The notes under the pieces are model-generated. The model did not search any database. It was not told the DNA's origin and saw only the letters and a program-made list of their open reading frames with translations. From an uncultured Akkermansia sp. (GTDB taxonomy: Bacteria; Verrucomicrobiota; Verrucomicrobiia; Verrucomicrobiales; Akkermansiaceae): a stretch of DNA of 25,399 bases. Positions 8,338 through 15,415 of this stretch are shown here, in pieces (the first letter of the stretch is position 1; each line of letters begins with the position of its first letter). Position numbers and translations under genes: made by a program. The stretch is taken from positions 1 through 25,399 of the forward strand of contig CAJGDB010000016.1 of NCBI GenBank assembly GCA_904502165.1, written 5' to 3'.

Positions 8338-9324
8338 TTACACTTTGCAGCGTACTGAAACAGAGCTGGTGAAGGGTAGAATGAACTTATGAAGCTCAAC
8401 AGTGGCAGAAGCCGCGCCGAAATTCTGCACGCAGACTTTAGCCAGCTTGTGGCAGAGTGTTTCCAGCAGCACCGTCGGTTCTGCCTGGGCTACGCTTATC
8501 AGGTGGCGGGCCAGAGTATCGTAATTGATGGTGCGCTCCAGCTCTTCACCCATATCGGCAAAGGGAACTCCTGGTGTCAGCGTTATATGGGCTACCAGGC
8601 GCTGGGGAGTGGCGCGTTCCTCCTCCGGCACACCAATATGGCAGCTGAACTCCAGGTCGTTGATGTGGATACTGTCTCCTGCAGCGGTTGCAGGAGCATG
8701 ACCGCATCTCTCCATGAGGCTCTGCAGAGCTCCCAGGTGGGGTATGGTGAGGTCTGGGTTTGAAACCGAAAGCTGTTCGGCATTGTTGTATCCGGTCAGC
8801 ACACCGATACCCATGATGCCTGCGCTGTGGGCAGCATTGATATCGTGCTGCATATCACCGATAAAGGCAGTATCTGCCGGGTTCAGGCTATGCTGGCGGA
8901 GCAGGGTGTAGATGTATTCCTCCTTATTGCGGATGCCGGAATGAATATGTTCAAAGAAATCAGTCATTCCCAGGTAGCGGGCCTGCTCGTCGAAAGCACG
9001 GGGGTCCATGCTGGTCAGGATGAAGCAACGGATGCCACGGCTGCGGCAGAAGTCCATGAATTCACGGGCATGTGGAATGAGCGTTACCTGGGTTACGGCA
9101 TGGTCAAAGGCATGACGGTAGTATTTCTCTAGATCCACCAGTCTGGCTTCCGGCGTTTTGCGGGCGTAGTAGTCCGGGTAGGGAAGCTGGAATTCGGCGC
9201 GGAATTGTTCGCGGGTGAGCGCGGGCCGGTCATACTGAGCCAGCACGTAGTTGGTGGCTTCCAGGGTCAGGGCAAGGTCGTCGCACAGCGTACCGGACCA
9301 GTCGAAAATCAAATTTTTGAACAT
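8338..9324 (-). CDS. HAD-family phosphatase fused to dihydroneopterin aldolase (FolB)
   Basis: 328 residues in two domains. Residues 1-200 are a phosphoglycolate phosphatase-like HAD: motif I FDWSGTL with nucleophile Asp8, motif II LTSMD near Thr104, Lys134, and motif IV FIGDMQHD with Asp157/Asp161. The usual second Asp of motif I is Ser10, which is atypical for a phosphatase. Residues about 217-328 are a dihydroneopterin aldolase: IGVPEEER (230-237), INYDTLARHL with Tyr268, LLETL with Glu288, and Lys313 in VELHKF, at the places of known active-site residues. FolB splits dihydroneopterin into 6-hydroxymethyl-dihydropterin and glycolaldehyde in folate synthesis. A fused HAD could remove phosphate from dihydroneopterin phosphate, the preceding step (inference). 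The gene lies 12 nt after the upstream gene, last in the nadB unit. Confidence 0.88.
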   Translation of the reverse strand: MFKNLIFDWSGTLCDDLALTLEATNYVLAQYDRPALTREQFRAEFQLPYPDYYARKTPEARLVDLEKYYRHAFDHAVTQVTLIPHAREFMDFCRSRGIRCFILTSMDPRAFDEQARYLGMTDFFEHIHSGIRNKEEYIYTLLRQHSLNPADTAFIGDMQHDINAAHSAGIMGIGVLTGYNNAEQLSVSNPDLTIPHLGALQSLMERCGHAPATAAGDSIHINDLEFSCHIGVPEEERATPQRLVAHITLTPGVPFADMGEELERTINYDTLARHLISVAQAEPTVLLETLCHKLAKVCVQNFGAASATVELHKFILPFTSSVSVRCKV

Positions 9325-9336
9325 GGGGGAAGGGGG

Positions 9337-10263
9337 TCAGTTTCTCGTGGTGATAATGTTGTGGTGTTTCTGGAATTTGAGGATAGCGCGTTTCAGCTCC
9401 GGGTTAATGAAGGGATTATCCTTGCCGAATCTGGCCCAGGGGCCACCCGGTACGCGGTGAAAGTCCACAAAGCGCCAATGGACAGTGGCCATGCCTCCCT
9501 TGATGCCTAGGTAATCGCGTACTGCCGGGGAAATATCTATACCCGCAGCCTTGTTGGCGTGGTTTTTCGGGCGTGCTCCCAGGAAAACGTATTTCCAGTC
9601 GTCGGTGCAGAAGGGGCCGCAGTCCTCCCATTGGGCAAAGCAGTAGCGGCCGTTATAATAAATCTGCACCCAGGTACCGCGGCATACGGATTCGTATTTG
9701 CCATCCTTGTAGTGGCGGTACCAGGGAATAACTTTCGCAGCTTCCGGCTTGGGGCCACCCTTATCAATATCGTTGTACGGCAGTGCCACATAGAACGGAT
9801 TAAGCCGTGGCGTGAAGCCTAGTGGTGCATAGGTGCGCGGACAGCGGTTCGCCGGGTCCGGATCATCGAAACCACCATAGTTGTCATCCCATGCACTGTC
9901 CCAGCTGCTGGCGGTATTGGGTACGGGGTTATTCTTCGTGGCTTGTTCGCCTATGTAGAAATAAGTGGCCGTAATATCAAAATGCCAGGGGTAGGCACCG
10001 GGGCTGGGGCGCTGAGGTGCGTTCTTCGGGTCGGGGAAATTGCTGCGGTGGCTCTGATCGAACACCGGGCGCATGGGGCCGGCCTTGATGGCCGCCTTCT
10101 TCAGGGCTTCCTTGCTCATGCGCCGTTTACCCGGGCGAGCTGGCTCTGAAAGAGAGCGGTTCAGGGAACGGCCGCTTATGCTCTTCCTTGTCGTCTGGCC
10201 TGCGGCCGGAAACACCGGCAGCAGGCATGTAAGCAACAGAAAGAGAATGGAGCGCAGCAGCAT
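9337..10263 (-). CDS. Secreted double-psi beta-barrel (RlpA-like) domain protein
   Basis: 308 residues. A signal peptide (about 1-22, ending AAG) is followed by a basic, low-complexity stretch (about 24-60) and a globular C-terminal domain. QWEDCGPF at 211-218 and GIDISPAVRDYLG at 241-253 match the two halves of the double-psi beta-barrel core found in RlpA and expansin-like proteins, where a DRGPF-like turn and an I-D-L/V-S-x-A block recur. Several cysteines (141, 194, 208, 215, 219) may form disulfides in the periplasm. RlpA proteins cut or bind peptidoglycan glycan strands; whether this one is catalytic is unclear. The SPOR domain of E. coli RlpA is absent. It lies 8 nt after nadB and 12 nt before the HAD-FolB gene. 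Confidence 0.65.
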   Translation of the reverse strand: MLLRSILFLLLTCLLPVFPAAGQTTRKSISGRSLNRSLSEPARPGKRRMSKEALKKAAIKAGPMRPVFDQSHRSNFPDPKNAPQRPSPGAYPWHFDITATYFYIGEQATKNNPVPNTASSWDSAWDDNYGGFDDPDPANRCPRTYAPLGFTPRLNPFYVALPYNDIDKGGPKPEAAKVIPWYRHYKDGKYESVCRGTWVQIYYNGRYCFAQWEDCGPFCTDDWKYVFLGARPKNHANKAAGIDISPAVRDYLGIKGGMATVHWRFVDFHRVPGGPWARFGKDNPFINPELKRAILKFQKHHNIITTRN

Positions 10264-10271
10264 GTTGTATC

Positions 10272-11870
10272 TTACCAGTTGTGCAGGATGCTCGGCCGTG
10301 CTGTCGGCAGTTTATCCGGGGCATCCAGAGTATAGTGCAGGCCTCGCGATTCCTGTCGCCGGATGGCACAGTCCACAATTAGCGATGCCGTGAGCGCCAG
10401 GTTGCGGAGGTCGATAATCTCCGGCGTGACACGGTATCCCCAGTAGTATTCGTTGATTTCACGATTGATGTTACGCAGACGGGTTGCGGCGCGCTGGAGG
10501 CGGTGGTTAGTCCGCACAATGCTCACATAGTCCATCATGGTGCGCCGCACTTCGTCCCAGCAATGGTACAGGATGGCCAGGTCATCCTGCTGGGCTCGCT
10601 CGCCATGCTTCCATTCGGGAATGGGGTATTCCTCCATCTTGTGTGCCAGCGGCAGGGTACGCAGCATGCGTTGCAGAGCACGTTTCGAAACCACTACACA
10701 TTCCAGCAGGGAATTGCTGGCCAGTCGGTTCGCTCCATGCAGCCCGGTGCAGCCGGTCTCGCCCGCGCAGAAGAGCCCCCGCAGGGAGGTCTGCCCGTCT
10801 GTATCGGTCTGAACGCCACCGCACTGGTAGTGGGCGCTGGGAACCACCGGAATATAATCTACCTCGGCATCCACGCCGTAGCTCTTGCAGGTTTCGTAAA
10901 TGTAGGGGAATCGTTCCGCCATGAATCCCTTGGGTTTGTGGGTCATGTCCAGGAACATGCAGGGGTGGCCCGTCCGCAGAATCTCATGGTTGATGGCGCG
11001 TGCCACAATGTCGCGCGGTGCAAGGCTCTTACGGGAATCATACTTCTGCATGAATTCCTTGCCATCCGGGCCACGAAGCACGCCGCCCTCGCCGCGCACA
11101 GCTTCCGAGATGAGGAAGGTGAGCCCATCGCGGTTGTTGCTCTTGGGATTATAGAAAGTAGTGGGGTGGAATTGCACGAACTCCAGGTTGGAGACATTGG
11201 CCCCCGCGCGCCAGGCCATGGCCACACCATCACCTGTGGCGGTGGAGGGGTTGGTGGTGTACATGTACACCCGCCCTGTGCCGCCGGTGGCAAGCATGAT
11301 GCGGTCGCTGCGGAAAATCTCCACCTCTCCGGTGGCAGGGTCGAGCACATAGGCTCCCAGTACGCGGTCCTCCGTTACACAACCCAGTTTGGCGGTGGTG
11401 ATGAGGTCTATGGCAATGCGGTGGTCAAGCAGGGTGATGTTTGGGTGCTTCTGCACGCAATGCAGCAGCTTGGTGCTGATTTCCAGACCGGTGGTATCTT
11501 TGGCGTGCAGAATGCGGCGCTTACCATGGCCTCCCTCACGGCCCAGGTCAAACTCGCCATCCTTCTCTGTGTCAAAATCAACACCCCAGCTGAGAAGCTC
11601 CTCAATGGCCCCCGGGGCTTCTTCCACAATGGTGCGGACCGCCTGTTCATCGCACAGCCCGGCCCCGGCATCCAGTGTGTCGGCCACGTGTTCCTCGAAG
11701 GTGTCATTCTTGTCTATTACGGCGGCAATGCCGCCCTGGGCCTTGGCTGAGCTGGAAACAAGGGGATCGCTCTTGCAGAGTATGGTCACCTTGCCATGTT
11801 CGGCGGCACGCAGGGCAAAACTCAATCCTGCTACGCCGCTGCCGATTACTAGAAAGTCTGTTGTAGTCAT
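10272..11870 (-). CDS. nadB: L-aspartate oxidase
   Basis: 532 residues from the start chosen here. NadB oxidises L-aspartate to iminoaspartate with FAD, the first step of de novo NAD synthesis in the cytoplasm. Visible are the N-terminal FAD dinucleotide motif (GSGVAGLSFALRAAEHGK), SSAKAQGGIAA, a succinate dehydrogenase/fumarate reductase flavoprotein fold with EFVQFHPT and RGEGGVLRG, and the C-terminal helical domain. The frame stays open to 11924, but the upstream codons overlap a likely -10 box; starting at ATG 11870 puts the FAD motif at the very N-terminus, as is normal. nadA and nadC are not in the window. The next gene starts 8 nt after the stop, so nadB heads a three-gene unit. An inverted repeat brackets its -35 region. 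Confidence 0.95.
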   Translation of the reverse strand: MTTTDFLVIGSGVAGLSFALRAAEHGKVTILCKSDPLVSSSAKAQGGIAAVIDKNDTFEEHVADTLDAGAGLCDEQAVRTIVEEAPGAIEELLSWGVDFDTEKDGEFDLGREGGHGKRRILHAKDTTGLEISTKLLHCVQKHPNITLLDHRIAIDLITTAKLGCVTEDRVLGAYVLDPATGEVEIFRSDRIMLATGGTGRVYMYTTNPSTATGDGVAMAWRAGANVSNLEFVQFHPTTFYNPKSNNRDGLTFLISEAVRGEGGVLRGPDGKEFMQKYDSRKSLAPRDIVARAINHEILRTGHPCMFLDMTHKPKGFMAERFPYIYETCKSYGVDAEVDYIPVVPSAHYQCGGVQTDTDGQTSLRGLFCAGETGCTGLHGANRLASNSLLECVVVSKRALQRMLRTLPLAHKMEEYPIPEWKHGERAQQDDLAILYHCWDEVRRTMMDYVSIVRTNHRLQRAATRLRNINREINEYYWGYRVTPEIIDLRNLALTASLIVDCAIRRQESRGLHYTLDAPDKLPTARPSILHNW

Positions 11871-11895
11871 CGCTGATGTGCTGGATGCGCGCGGC

Positions 11896-11924
11896 ATTCT
11901 ACCACATATTACCCGTTTCGTCAC
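11896..11924 (-). promoter_or_regulatory. Likely nadB promoter with extended -10
   Basis: On the minus strand TAGAAT (11901-11896) is preceded by TGTGG, giving an extended -10 element. The -35 at 17 bp spacing is weak (GTGACG, 11924-11919). The leader would be about 19 nt. The same TGTGGTAGAnT string precedes clpP and the ATPase gene. Confidence 0.55.
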
Positions 11925-11947
11925 GCAGAATGTCAGAAAAAACGGGT
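11911..11947. repeat. 8-bp inverted repeat around the nadB -35 region
   Basis: ACCCGTTT at 11911-11918 and AAACGGGT at 11940-11947 are perfect inverted copies separated by 21 bp, with centres 29 bp (about three helical turns) apart. One arm lies in the promoter spacer and the other upstream of the -35. This is a possible operator for NAD-dependent control, but only one example is visible. Confidence 0.4.
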
Positions 11948-11982
11948 GTGACGGTCGATTTTACAGCCTGTTTTATATTGGC

Positions 11983-12005
11983 AAAAAGGGGGGCTGGTTT
12001 CCAGC
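11983..12005 (-). terminator. Weak terminator-like hairpin after the clpP operon
   Basis: On the minus strand GCTGG-AAA-CCAGC (12005-11993) is followed by a C-run and five T. The stem is only 5 bp, so termination would be inefficient. It lies 20 nt past the stop of the 50-residue lipoprotein gene. Confidence 0.35.
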
Positions 12006-12024
12006 AAGGGGCATAACGCAGATG

Positions 12025-12177
12025 CTATCGCCGAGACTGATAAGGAATCCTGCCGAACTGGCTGACCGGGGTTGCCGTGTCATTCGTTTCCTTATAGCCC
12101 TGAAATTGCCCCTGCGGCCTGTGGTTGCAGGAGACGCAGAGGGTGAGGACAAGGCTGTATAGAATGATTGTCTTCAT
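12025..12177 (-). CDS. Small lipoprotein, 50 residues
   Basis: The start ATG at 12177 overlaps the TGA stop of the NERD helicase gene as TGATG, a typical sign of translational coupling. The product begins MKTIILYSLVLTLCVSC, a short basic-plus-hydrophobic signal ending in a possible lipobox with Cys17 as the lipidated residue (Cys at -3 is unusual). The mature peptide is only about 34 residues, hydrophilic, with no further cysteine. It fills an otherwise empty gap of 300 bases between the helicase gene and nadB. Function unknown; size and type recall entericidin-like small lipoproteins, but I see no sequence match. Confidence 0.6.
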   Translation of the reverse strand: MKTIILYSLVLTLCVSCNHRPQGQFQGYKETNDTATPVSQFGRIPYQSRR

Positions 12178-13910
12178 CAGCTGCGGGTTGCGAATGATTC
12201 CACCAGCGCCTTGCCGGTGGTGGTCGGCACAATGAAAAGCCCGTAGCGGGCGCGGGTGCAGGCCGTATAGAGTTCCTTCATGTCAAATCCCCGGCTCTCA
12301 TTCAGGCCAATGACATCAGCCACGATGATATAGGCCGATTCCTGCCCCTTGAAGGATTTGATGGTAGAGGCAAAAATCTCACGGGATTCTGGCTGGCGGC
12401 AGGCCTTGCGACGTTCGGCCGCCTGAGCGGGGGTCTCCGCAGCCGGGGCGGTAGCCAGCCCCTGAACCAGAGGCAGGCAGCAGCGTTGGTGAGTGGTGCG
12501 CCAGGGGGAAAGAACCACGATGTCGCGCGGTTGAATCCGGGAGTCTTCAGTCAGCAACCGGGCAATGATGCGCTCTACCTCGGCAGCCCGCTCCCGGGGA
12601 GTATCGCCTGCCGGGGCAATGCAGACTCCGGCACCGGCCAGGGGCAGAATACGGCAATCCTGCTCTGGCTGTGGAAGCATGGAGAGACTGAACCCCGCAA
12701 TCTGGCGGGCGTTCCGCAGGTTGCTGCTCAGGCGCAGACGCGTGGGCAGCTCCGGCAGTTGGTCGTAGCGGTCGTATAAATCCTGGTTCTTGTCGGCAAA
12801 GAGGTACAGCCTGCCTCCGGGTTTGAGCAAGCCCCGGATGATGCTCCACCAGCACTCGCGGAAATCCTGTGCCTCATCCACAAAAATAGCATCGTAACGG
12901 GGAAGTTCCGGGAGCAGACGGATGAGGGTTTTTATCGCTTCTTCCGGCAGTCGGTCACCATGTTCACCATAGTTGACCAGATGTCCGAAGCCCATCGGTT
13001 CCAGAATGGTCCCGATGCAGAAGTCATGGAAGGTGCTGACCAGCAGAACATCGTTCTGCCCGGTCAGCAGCGGGTGGTCATGCAGTTCTGCCGCCATGGC
13101 GTGGTTGAAGCAGAGCATGAGCATGCGGTGCTCTCCTCCCCGGGGAAGGAGTGCTGCCTGGCGGGCGGCTTCGGCACAGGCCATGACGGTTTTGCCTGAA
13201 CCTGCATAACCCTCTACGCGAATTCCTCCGGTGCTTTCGTACAGAGCCGGCAGCAAGTCGAGAATGTTGGCGGCAGAGGCATCCATCTCCTGCAGGTAGT
13301 TTGTGATGCTCATCCGGAAGTGCACGCTGGGTGCCAGGGCATCCGCTATACGACGCACCTGTTCAACCGGCATGCGGTTTCCGTGATTCAGCACAAAGAG
13401 TGCACGGATGTGTTGCTCCAGTTGCTCTAATGCTGAAATGCCGCAGAGGTAGAGCGTGCCGAAAGGCAGGTTGTGAGGGTCCCCGGCCTGTGGAATGCCC
13501 TGGGTGAGTATGGCCATGTGGCGGTGTTCCGGCCAGTGGTTCGCCTGCTGGGAGAGACAGCCACAGCGGGTCAGGCTCCGCATTATTTTTTGCAGCGCAA
13601 TGTTGGCTTGCTCCAACGGACTGTGAGTGTGGTGCTTCCAGGGGCTTCTGTCGTCTTTGCGGCTCAGCCAGCGGCCTTTTTCCACCCGCACTATGGGCCA
13701 GTCTTTCACTTCAATGACCACTATTCCCAGACCGGGTGCAAGCACAACGAAATCTGCTTCGTAATGCACATAACGATTATCTTCCTGGTAGTCTTCCTTG
13801 CAGCTGTGGAAAACAACCCAGTCGTCAGGCAGCCGGGACATGGCATCGTATACCACGCGTTCTCCCCTCTGCATGTTCTGCTCTGGTATTCTGGAATGAA
13901 TGTGAGCCAT
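12177..13910 (-). CDS. NERD-domain superfamily I helicase
   Basis: 577 residues. The N-terminal NERD nuclease-related domain (about 10-115) has Glu17, Asp53 (EADFVVL) and the Glu67-x-Lys69 pair (VIEVKD), the arrangement of PD-(D/E)XK-type nucleases. Next comes a UvrD/Rep-like motor: Walker A GYAGSGKT (234-241, Lys240), VSTFHDFCIG, Walker B IFVDEAQDF (Asp345-Glu346), LYLFADKNQDLYDR, SNLRNARQIA, STIKSFKGQE and the C-terminal LYTACTRARYGL with the arginine finger. It would unwind and perhaps cut DNA in the cytoplasm; such fusions occur in repair and in phage defence. It is the sixth gene of the clpP unit, 21 nt after the DUF3592 gene, and its stop overlaps the next start. Confidence 0.9.
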   Translation of the reverse strand: MAHIHSRIPEQNMQRGERVVYDAMSRLPDDWVVFHSCKEDYQEDNRYVHYEADFVVLAPGLGIVVIEVKDWPIVRVEKGRWLSRKDDRSPWKHHTHSPLEQANIALQKIMRSLTRCGCLSQQANHWPEHRHMAILTQGIPQAGDPHNLPFGTLYLCGISALEQLEQHIRALFVLNHGNRMPVEQVRRIADALAPSVHFRMSITNYLQEMDASAANILDLLPALYESTGGIRVEGYAGSGKTVMACAEAARQAALLPRGGEHRMLMLCFNHAMAAELHDHPLLTGQNDVLLVSTFHDFCIGTILEPMGFGHLVNYGEHGDRLPEEAIKTLIRLLPELPRYDAIFVDEAQDFRECWWSIIRGLLKPGGRLYLFADKNQDLYDRYDQLPELPTRLRLSSNLRNARQIAGFSLSMLPQPEQDCRILPLAGAGVCIAPAGDTPRERAAEVERIIARLLTEDSRIQPRDIVVLSPWRTTHQRCCLPLVQGLATAPAAETPAQAAERRKACRQPESREIFASTIKSFKGQESAYIIVADVIGLNESRGFDMKELYTACTRARYGLFIVPTTTGKALVESFATRS

Positions 13911-13931
13911 GAAATGGGAAAGAATGCAACT

Positions 13932-14522
13932 TTACGCTTTTTTCTTGCGCGGCGACCGCTTGCGGGTGGCCGGAGTGTCTGCCTTTTTGCGACTGCCTGT
14001 TTTTTTCTGGCTGCCGGAACGGGGAGCTTTCTTTCCGGATGCTGGCGCAGGAGCCGGCCGGCGGCCTCGCAGAGAAAGCCCCAGCAGCAGAAGGGTTACT
14101 CCCATGCCGAGCTGGACGCATTCCCAGCCCCAGATGAATTTCCACTTGTTCACATGGGCCTGGCTGGGGTCCAGCTCCGGGGTAATGACTTCAATCTGCT
14201 GCCCTATGGTGTAGTCTGTGTCGTCGGCATCTGTCATCAGGCGGCTGATGACAAGCCCGTTCGGTACTGTATACCGCACAATGGGCTGGTAGGAAACAGA
14301 ATCCCCCAGCGCCAGGTTTCCGTGCTGGAGCGCTTGCAGGGTGGATTCGAACGGCTGCTGGCGGACATCGGTGACAGTAGCTGTAACTACTACGCATTCA
14401 TGCACGTACATGGCGGTGCGGAGTAGCTTGTAGCTGGCCAGTATAGCCAGCAGAATACCAGCAGCCAGAAACAGCCTGTTGGAGCGTTGGCCTGCGAGTC
14501 GCTTGAGGAATTCCTGCATCAT
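13932..14522 (-). CDS. DUF3592-like membrane protein with a lysine-rich tail
   Basis: 196 residues. TM1 is at about 18-38 and TM2 at about 132-150, with a beta-rich extracytoplasmic segment between them (VVVTATVTDVRQ, then YQPIVRYTVPNG and IGQQIEVI), the layout of DUF3592 proteins. The last 45 residues are very rich in Lys, Arg, Ser and Pro and would face the cytoplasm, where they could bind nucleic acid or acidic lipid. Two ATG codons are adjacent (14522 and 14519); either may be the start. The gene starts 3 nt after the stop of the preceding gene. Role unknown. Confidence 0.75.
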   Translation of the reverse strand: MMQEFLKRLAGQRSNRLFLAAGILLAILASYKLLRTAMYVHECVVVTATVTDVRQQPFESTLQALQHGNLALGDSVSYQPIVRYTVPNGLVISRLMTDADDTDYTIGQQIEVITPELDPSQAHVNKWKFIWGWECVQLGMGVTLLLLGLSLRGRRPAPAPASGKKAPRSGSQKKTGSRKKADTPATRKRSPRKKKA

Positions 14523-14525
14523 GGG

Positions 14526-15413
14526 TCAGTTTACTGCAACTCGGTGTTCATAGGCTTCAACCCGCCCGCGTGCAGCGCAGCCACGCGCCCATTGAAGCAC
14601 AACGGCTGTATCAGGCATGGCATCGGCTGCCTGTTTGGAAAGCTGGCGGTGCCGTGGCCGGGCCAGCGTGGATTGGGGCAGGCTGGCCAGCAGGGTCCGG
14701 GCCTCATCGGTGTTCAGCCGGAATATCTCATCGGCCCGCGGCATGGCATCCAGCGCGGGTTCATCAGCATCCAGACAGCGGATGCCTACTCCGTAGCGGG
14801 CTGCCAGATTGGTCAGTTCTTCTTCATTTGTTGCCCCCGGCAGCAGCAGTAACTCGCTTTCCTGCGCCCACTGGCCACAGGCCAGGGCTCGGAAGAATGC
14901 CTGGCGGCAGCTTTCTTCATCATCGGCAAAGCCCACACATATAGCGCGGAAGGAAAGTTCCTCTGCCTCGCCGTCCAGGATGTAGGCTCCCTCGGTATCC
15001 CAGGCGCCGGCGGGCCATTGTACTGCTACCAGATCCGGGTGCCCCCAGCTTTCCTCTCCATCAACCGGGTAGACAAAGACTCCCTGTCCGGCAGTATCGT
15101 ATAAACGCACAGCCAGAGCCATGGCCCGGTGCAGCATGGAGTCACCACCGGCATTGCCGCCAAAGATATTCTGCAGACTGGGTGCATCTCCCTCGTTGCG
15201 GAGGTAGTATCCCTGGCCATTTTCCACTCGCGCCAGACAGGAATCCGGGTCGAGTGTCATGAAAGAGAATTGTGAGCGCAGGGAATGGTCGGAGTATGCG
15301 TCGCCCAGCACGGCGCGGACACGGGCAATCAGTTCTTTGCCTTTGATGGCCTCTTCTGCTCGTTCCGGCAGAAGAGTGGGCAGAATTTCATTGAGTCTCT
15401 CTCGTAATCCCAT
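14526..15413 (-). CDS. Unknown cytoplasmic protein with winged-helix-like N-terminus
   Basis: 295 residues, no signal peptide or membrane segment. Residues about 20-75 look like a winged helix (IKGKELIARVRAVL, SDHSLRSQFSFM, then a wing-like VENGQGYYLR). The middle part has a beta-rich stretch with GHPDLVAVQWP (about 123-133) and a region around SFRAICVGFADDEES that could be a restriction-fold remnant, but the catalytic triad is not clear. The C-terminus is basic. It sits between tsaD (2 nt) and the DUF3592 gene (3 nt), upstream of the NERD helicase in the same unit, so a DNA-related role is plausible but unproven. Confidence 0.7.
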   Translation of the reverse strand: MGLRERLNEILPTLLPERAEEAIKGKELIARVRAVLGDAYSDHSLRSQFSFMTLDPDSCLARVENGQGYYLRNEGDAPSLQNIFGGNAGGDSMLHRAMALAVRLYDTAGQGVFVYPVDGEESWGHPDLVAVQWPAGAWDTEGAYILDGEAEELSFRAICVGFADDEESCRQAFFRALACGQWAQESELLLLPGATNEEELTNLAARYGVGIRCLDADEPALDAMPRADEIFRLNTDEARTLLASLPQSTLARPRHRQLSKQAADAMPDTAVVLQWARGCAARGRVEAYEHRVAVN

Positions 15414-15415
15414 AA

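Noticed and set aside
11871..11924. 18-codon N-terminal extension of NadB
   Set aside because: One of its internal ATG codons lies within the likely -10 box, and NadB proteins begin close to the FAD motif.
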